Source of the DNA: Peptococcaceae bacterium
Lineage (GTDB): Bacteria; Bacillota; Peptococcia; Peptococcales; Peptococcaceae
NCBI GenBank assembly: GCA_017532485.1
Contig: JAFXJE010000188.1
Span: 1 to 8,171 of the forward strand
Length of the DNA: 8,171 nt
Reading direction: 5' to 3'
Position numbers and translations under genes: made by a program. Below, piece after piece: positions 5,155 through 8,171 of the stretch. The number at the start of each line of letters is the position of its first letter. Within the stretch, counting starts at the first letter, position 1. The notes beneath the pieces are model-generated. The model was not told the origin of the DNA and did not search any database. It saw only the letters and a program-made list of their open reading frames with translations.

Positions 5155-7671
5155 TTGCAACAAGCAGAAAATTATCTATTGGTACGCCCGTTGGGTGAAG
5201 TTTTGCAGCAATTTTTGCCATTAGCAAGAGGCAAGGAATTGCTGCTGCCGATGTTGAAAGAAAATCTTATTTTTTATTTAACTAATTATGGTGAGCAGCA
5301 AATAAAGCAAGTTTTGGAATATCCATTAAGCCATTGGGTGGGAGATTATTTATCTAAAGCTAAAATTGAAAAATTTGTGAATGCTTTGGAAAATTATTTA
5401 CTGGACTATTTGGAACAAATTGATGTTGAAAGTTTGGCTGCCAAAGCACAAGCTAAATTGTTGAAGCAAGAAGTAGAGGTTAGCTTTTCGGAGCAAAATT
5501 TGGACAAACTGCAAGAGATAGTAGTGAAAGAGGCAGTTAGTTTTGGTGGGTATCTAAAAGAAAAGCTTGATTTGTTGACTATTGATGATTTTTTAGCATA
5601 TTTAAAAGGTGTGGAGCTGCCAGAAGTATATAGTGAGTTTTTGACGAACGAGCAAGCAGATTTGTTGGTTAGCAAAGGGCAGGAGGTTTTATTAGAGCAC
5701 TTTGTGCCGATGAGTCGGGGAAGTTTGAGCAAATTAGCGAAAGAAAAGTTGGATTTGTTGACTAATGATGAAATGCGAATATTAGTTCAAGAATTTATGG
5801 GAAGTAAGCTGAAAACCTTAAATTATTTAGGGGCAGGGATGGGTAGTGTTGTAGGTTTGGCTTCCGGTGTAGGATTAAGTAATGTAGGGACAACATGGTT
5901 AAATTCAAGTTTGTTAGCTAGTGGCAGCTATGTCGCAGGAAAAACTTTTATCTTTGGTGCATTGGGTTACGGAACTAACTGTGCGGCAATAAAAGGTCTT
6001 TTTTGGCCGTATTATCCTGTAGCTGGTCAAGATTGGCTGCAAGGTATCATTCCACGTCAGAAAAAATCATTTGCCCATTTTATGGGAGAAATGGTTAATG
6101 AATATGTTGTTAATGAAGAAATTTTTCAACAAATTGTCGTAGATTATCGCAGCGAAGCTACCGGACAGATTATTAAAGCTAGTGATAGTTTGGAGATAAA
6201 TATTGAGGAGGCTTTGCTTAAACTGGGCGAACAACCGTTGTATAAATTTTATCCAGCTTGTTTAGGTGATTTAGGCTCTAAATATTATCCGAAGCTTTGT
6301 CAAAAGGTCTACGATAATGGAAAAGAATTTTTGAAAAGTGACGTATCACTTGAAAAAATAGTTTCGGAAACGCAAATTTGGCAGTACTTTGAAAAGATGT
6401 TGTTGGAAATGAATTTGCCGGAGTTTAAAAATTATTGGCAATATATATTAAATGAAAAAACAACAGCAACATTAAAAGAACAGTTAGTTCAGATTTTGCT
6501 AGATAAATTGCAGGAGGAAGCAACAAGTCAAAAAATTGCGCGTTGGAGTAATCAATTTTTTCAAAAGGAATATGTAGGAACAGCTTTTAATGGGCAATTA
6601 ACCTTTTGGGTAGAACATAATTTGCAAAAAATGATGCAGTTTTTTATATCAAAAATTATGGAGCTATTACAAGAAAAACAAGATATTGTGACGACAGCTA
6701 TTCAAGGAAGCATTATCAATCGTTTGAGTTTGCTGCAGCAATTAGGCTATAGTATGATTAATGGCAATAAGCTTGTCGGTGAAGTGGTCGAAAAAATAAT
6801 TACTAAAAAAATTCCAGCATTCTTAAGCATGAAACAAAATGAAATTGCTGATGTAGTTATGGCGTTTTGGCAAACAAAATTAGTTCAGCTACCTTTACGC
6901 GAATTGCAAATTGAAATCACTCCGGAAGCTGTGCAAGCTTTAATTAAACAAATTTTACAGCAGGAAATGATACATGAAGGGAAAAAGGAGTTATTGGCTT
7001 TATTGGGTGAGCAATTCCCACAAGTGTCTATTCAAACACTCTTACAAGAACTGCAATTAGAACAAGAATTGGCTGATGTGCAAAAGTGGCTTGACCAACA
7101 TTGGCAAGAGGAAAAAGGCGAATTATTAGCCTGGTGTGATTTACATTGTCAAGCTTACGGGCAAGAAATGTGGTCTGGTACTAAGTTGCAGGAGCTTTTC
7201 TTGCCTTGGGCAGAGGTAGAGTTGACTGCAGATTGGTTTGAGCAGCAATTGGCAGCATTAAAACTAGAGCAGTTAAGTCTCGATTTTTATGAGAATATGT
7301 TACTCAAAGTTGGGAGAAAATCAGGTCAGGAAATTATTTTGTGGCAAAATTTGACGACAAACATAGTGGCACTGTTAGAGTATTGTCTAACAGATGATGA
7401 GATTAGAACATGGCTTTTGAGAATGCGCGAGGAAATAATTGAATTAGTAGTAGGTGCTGTGTTTAGAAGTTTAGAGCAAGATGGTGCTAAAATTTTGCAG
7501 GAAATGAATTTATCTGCTCTAACAGAAGAACAAGTTTTAGCCATGGAGGCAGAAGAGCTGGAAGCTATGGTTTGGCGTTTTGCTCGTCACTATTTAATTC
7601 ACATTCAAAATATGGGCTGGATGGGGGCAGTTTTTGCTATACCGGGCATCTTGCTGACCTTTTTAATGTAA
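5155..7671 (+). CDS. C-terminal DUF445 fragment, downstream of the stop
   Basis: The open frame actually runs from 4969; TTG at 5155 is the first in-frame near-standard start and ATG at 5251 the first ATG. Neither has a convincing ribosome binding site. The codons from 4969 to 5154 read as the same kind of amphipathic, Glu/Lys/Leu-rich helix as the rest, which argues that they were coding and that this is not an independent gene. The fragment holds the rest of unit 1, its closing hydrophobic segment (LNYLGAGMGSVVGLASG, from about 5818), and all of unit 2 with GALGYGTNCAAIKGLFWPYY (about 5956-6015) and the C-terminal hydrophobic helix. Function unknown. Any protein would need reinitiation or read-through. 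Confidence 0.55.
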   Translation: MQQAENYLLVRPLGEVLQQFLPLARGKELLLPMLKENLIFYLTNYGEQQIKQVLEYPLSHWVGDYLSKAKIEKFVNALENYLLDYLEQIDVESLAAKAQAKLLKQEVEVSFSEQNLDKLQEIVVKEAVSFGGYLKEKLDLLTIDDFLAYLKGVELPEVYSEFLTNEQADLLVSKGQEVLLEHFVPMSRGSLSKLAKEKLDLLTNDEMRILVQEFMGSKLKTLNYLGAGMGSVVGLASGVGLSNVGTTWLNSSLLASGSYVAGKTFIFGALGYGTNCAAIKGLFWPYYPVAGQDWLQGIIPRQKKSFAHFMGEMVNEYVVNEEIFQQIVVDYRSEATGQIIKASDSLEINIEEALLKLGEQPLYKFYPACLGDLGSKYYPKLCQKVYDNGKEFLKSDVSLEKIVSETQIWQYFEKMLLEMNLPEFKNYWQYILNEKTTATLKEQLVQILLDKLQEEATSQKIARWSNQFFQKEYVGTAFNGQLTFWVEHNLQKMMQFFISKIMELLQEKQDIVTTAIQGSIINRLSLLQQLGYSMINGNKLVGEVVEKIITKKIPAFLSMKQNEIADVVMAFWQTKLVQLPLRELQIEITPEAVQALIKQILQQEMIHEGKKELLALLGEQFPQVSIQTLLQELQLEQELADVQKWLDQHWQEEKGELLAWCDLHCQAYGQEMWSGTKLQELFLPWAEVELTADWFEQQLAALKLEQLSLDFYENMLLKVGRKSGQEIILWQNLTTNIVALLEYCLTDDEIRTWLLRMREEIIELVVGAVFRSLEQDGAKILQEMNLSALTEEQVLAMEAEELEAMVWRFARHYLIHIQNMGWMGAVFAIPGILLTFLM
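5557..5589 (+). repeat. Internal direct repeat in the DUF445 gene, copy 1
   Basis: A 33-nt segment encoding KEKLDLLTIDD matches a second copy at 5740-5772 (KEKLDLLTNDE) at 29 of 33 positions by eye. The copies are 183 nt (61 codons) apart and in the same frame. The second copy falls in the conserved closing part of unit 1, so this looks like duplication of a helical element. It may be only local similarity between related helices. Confidence 0.6.
5740..5772 (+). repeat. Internal direct repeat in the DUF445 gene, copy 2
   Basis: Second copy of the 33-nt repeat, encoding KEKLDLLTNDE. It lies just before the hydrophobic segment that closes DUF445 unit 1, where family members have a Glu-rich helix leading into the last membrane helix. 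Confidence 0.6.
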
Positions 7672-7684
7672 AAGGTATAAAAAT

Positions 7685-7746
7685 AGCTAAAAATAAATAT
7701 ATTAGGTTATTTTCTAAGAGAATACCCTATATGTTTATTTTTAGCT
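7685..7746. repeat. Long AT-rich inverted repeat, possible terminator
   Basis: AGCTAAAAATAAA (7685-7697) and TTTATTTTTAGCT (7734-7746) are perfect 13-bp inverted copies. Pairing can continue inward with a G-U pair, the ATAT steps, and a GG/CC step with bulges, giving an imperfect hairpin over nearly all 62 bases. It starts 13 nt after the DUF445 stop, so it could end that transcript, with the T-rich 3' arm acting as a poor U-tract. No GC-rich stem or clean T-run is present, so efficiency is uncertain. It could also be a remnant of a small inverted-repeat element. Confidence 0.6.
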
Positions 7747-7774
7747 TTACATATATCCATAAATATGCTTTAAT
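7746..7774 (+). promoter_or_regulatory. Predicted promoter of the riboswitch-folT transcript
   Basis: TTTACA (7746-7751) and TTTAAT (7769-7774) each differ from the sigma-A consensus at one base and are spaced 17 nt apart. The start site would fall near 7781, about 10 nt before the riboswitch aptamer. The -35 box shares its first base with the end of the inverted repeat to the left. Confidence 0.72.
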
Positions 7775-7792
7775 ATATTTATTCTATCAAAA

Positions 7793-7887
7793 GTAGAGTA
7801 GATGCTCATGCGTTAAGTGCTGTTTGAACGGGGAGTTGTCAAGCAGACGAAAAGATTTCTTGCGATATGAGTGTTGCATCCCGCTAC
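7793..7887 (+). promoter_or_regulatory. Tetrahydrofolate (THF) riboswitch aptamer
   Basis: The sequence follows the THF riboswitch consensus closely: GTAGAGTAGATG at the 5' end, then GCGTTAAGTG, and TTGCATCCCGCTAC at the 3' end. Pairing that I can trace: P1 GTAG (7793-7796) with CTAC (7884-7887); P2 GCTCAT (7804-7809) with ATGAGT (7867-7872, one G-U); P3 CTGTTTGA (7820-7827) with TCAAGCAG (7839-7846, one G-U), closing an 11-nt loop ACGGGGAGTTG; a short arm AAG (7852-7854) with CTT (7859-7861). GGGA in the P3 loop (7831-7834) can form the expected pseudoknot with TCCC (7879-7882). Known THF riboswitches bind reduced folates and turn down folate-transport or folate-synthesis genes. The gene that follows is a folate transporter subunit, which independently supports the call. 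Confidence 0.95.
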
Positions 7888-7908
7888 CAATATACTGAGG
7901 CTGTCAGT

Positions 7909-7956
7909 CACACCTCTCTATTTTGTTAGCTGAAAAATGGAGGAGTGTGTTTTTTT
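7909..7956 (+). promoter_or_regulatory. Riboswitch expression platform: RBS-sequestering hairpin with T-run
   Basis: CACACCTCT (7909-7917) can pair with GGAGG (7939-7943) and TGTG (7946-7949), leaving a 2-nt bulge and a loop of about 21 nt. The 3' arm contains the ribosome binding site of folT and is followed directly by seven Ts (7950-7956) and the ATG. The same hairpin could therefore block translation, stop transcription, or both. A competing pairing, GAGG (7897-7900) with CCTC (7913-7916), would free the binding site, and a small ACTGA/TCAGT hairpin (7894-7908) lies between aptamer and platform. Folate-bound aptamer is expected to favour the OFF hairpin. Confidence 0.6.
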
Positions 7957-8171
7957 ATGGAAGAAAGAATGAGCTTAAAAGAAATGTTTATCGCATCTAG
8001 ACAAGAACTGAAAAAAACATCTACTTTAACCATTACAGCAGTAATGATTGGTTTAAGTGCCGTCTTGTCTATGTTTACGATTGTAGCCAGCCAGTATTTA
8101 AAAATCAGCTTGTTTTATTTACCGGTTGCTGTAGTCGGTATGCTTTTTGGACCGGTAGTAAGTGGTTTAGC
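7957..8171 (+). CDS. folT: ECF transporter S component, folate family, 5' part
   Basis: The first 71 codons are visible; the gene runs off the right edge. After a short charged N-terminus (MEERMSLKEMF) comes a membrane helix, TITAVMIGLSAVLSMFTIVA, then SQYLKISLFYLPVAVVGMLFGPVVSGL. The K-I-S-x-x-x-x-P-x-x-x-x-G-M-L-F-G-P-V-V block is typical of folate-type S components. FolT binds folate in the membrane and works with the shared energising module (EcfA, EcfA', EcfT), whose genes are not in this window. ATG 7957 follows GGAGG (7939-7943) at 13 nt, or AGGAG (7941-7945) at 11 nt, which is rather long; ATG 7969 is an alternative start with a weaker GGAAG upstream. The THF riboswitch directly ahead indicates control by reduced folate and confirms the substrate class. 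Confidence 0.9.
   Translation, partial: MEERMSLKEMFIASRQELKKTSTLTITAVMIGLSAVLSMFTIVASQYLKISLFYLPVAVVGMLFGPVVSGL

Larger units (their letters stand above)
4060..7671 (+). pseudogene. Giant tandem DUF445 membrane protein gene, broken by one in-frame stop
   Basis: One continuous frame of 1204 codons, interrupted only by TAA at 4966-4968 (codon 303). The codons after the stop (from NKYILSV onward) stay in frame to the TAA at 7669-7671. The product would hold two DUF445 (YheB/YjiN-like) units. Unit 1 starts with FGALTGYLTNDFAIKELF (residues 12-29) and closes with a helical region and a hydrophobic segment at about 587-607. Unit 2 starts with FGALGYGTNCAAIKGLF (632-648), has the family's PRQK and GEMVNEYV stretch, and closes with a hydrophobic C-terminus (about 1181-1203). 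Between the anchors lie long charged, Leu/Glu/Gln/Lys-rich helices. Known DUF445 proteins are about 400 residues and of unknown function, so this is about three times the usual size. With one lesion and no other decay, it is a very recent pseudogene, a sequencing error, or a functional gene with bypass; the sequence cannot decide. Confidence 0.75.

Noticed and set aside
5406..5732. A 108-codon minus-strand ORF inside the DUF445 gene
   Set aside because: An antisense shadow: Ser/Lys/Cys-rich composition mirrors the Leu/Glu-rich helix codons on the other strand, and no start signal is present.
7572..7796. A 74-codon plus-strand ORF over the end of the DUF445 gene and the following spacer
   Set aside because: It lies out of frame over the conserved C-terminus and then reads through AT-rich inverted-repeat and promoter DNA; there is no ribosome binding site and no recognisable domain.

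Overview
The window looks like chromosome from a low-to-moderate GC Firmicute (Bacillota). The evidence is strong AGGAGG-type ribosome binding sites, a consensus sigma-A promoter, compact U-tailed terminators, TAA as the stop of every gene whose end is visible, and a tetrahydrofolate riboswitch ahead of an ECF folate transporter gene. The combination of a tripartite tricarboxylate transporter (TTT) with a giant DUF445 protein makes me think of the Negativicutes (Acidaminococcaceae-like), but that placement is inference. Nothing suggests a phage, plasmid, CRISPR array or insertion sequence.

Layout. Positions 2-295 (+) hold the 3' end of an isochorismatase-family cysteine hydrolase. It overlaps tail to tail a small L,D-transpeptidase (YkuD) gene on the minus strand (257-655). 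The 656-838 region carries two divergent promoters whose -35 boxes almost touch. The rightward one is a perfect TTGACA-N17-TATAAT promoter followed by a 17-bp perfect palindrome just downstream of the predicted start site. It drives a complete TTT operon: tctC-type lipoprotein (839-1828), an intercistronic terminator, tctB-type small membrane subunit (TTG start, 1909-2358) and tctA-type large membrane subunit (2371-3903), closed by a strong terminator. The binding protein would capture an organic acid (identity not readable from sequence) and hand it to the TctA/TctB membrane pair, which uses an ion gradient. The terminator inside the operon should give more binding protein than permease.

Positions 4060-7671 form one long reading frame of 1204 codons for a membrane-anchored helical protein with two DUF445 units in tandem. 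It is broken by a single in-frame TAA at 4966-4968. The frame stays open for 900 codons after the stop and keeps recognisable DUF445 signatures, so the lesion looks recent, or is a sequencing error, or is bypassed in some way. This is the most unusual object in the window.

The last part is a folate-uptake unit: a long AT-rich inverted repeat (7685-7746), a near-consensus promoter (7746-7774), a THF riboswitch aptamer (about 7793-7887), a hairpin that buries the ribosome binding site and ends in seven Ts (7909-7956), and the start of folT (7957 to the window edge). Folate would shut off its own importer through this leader.
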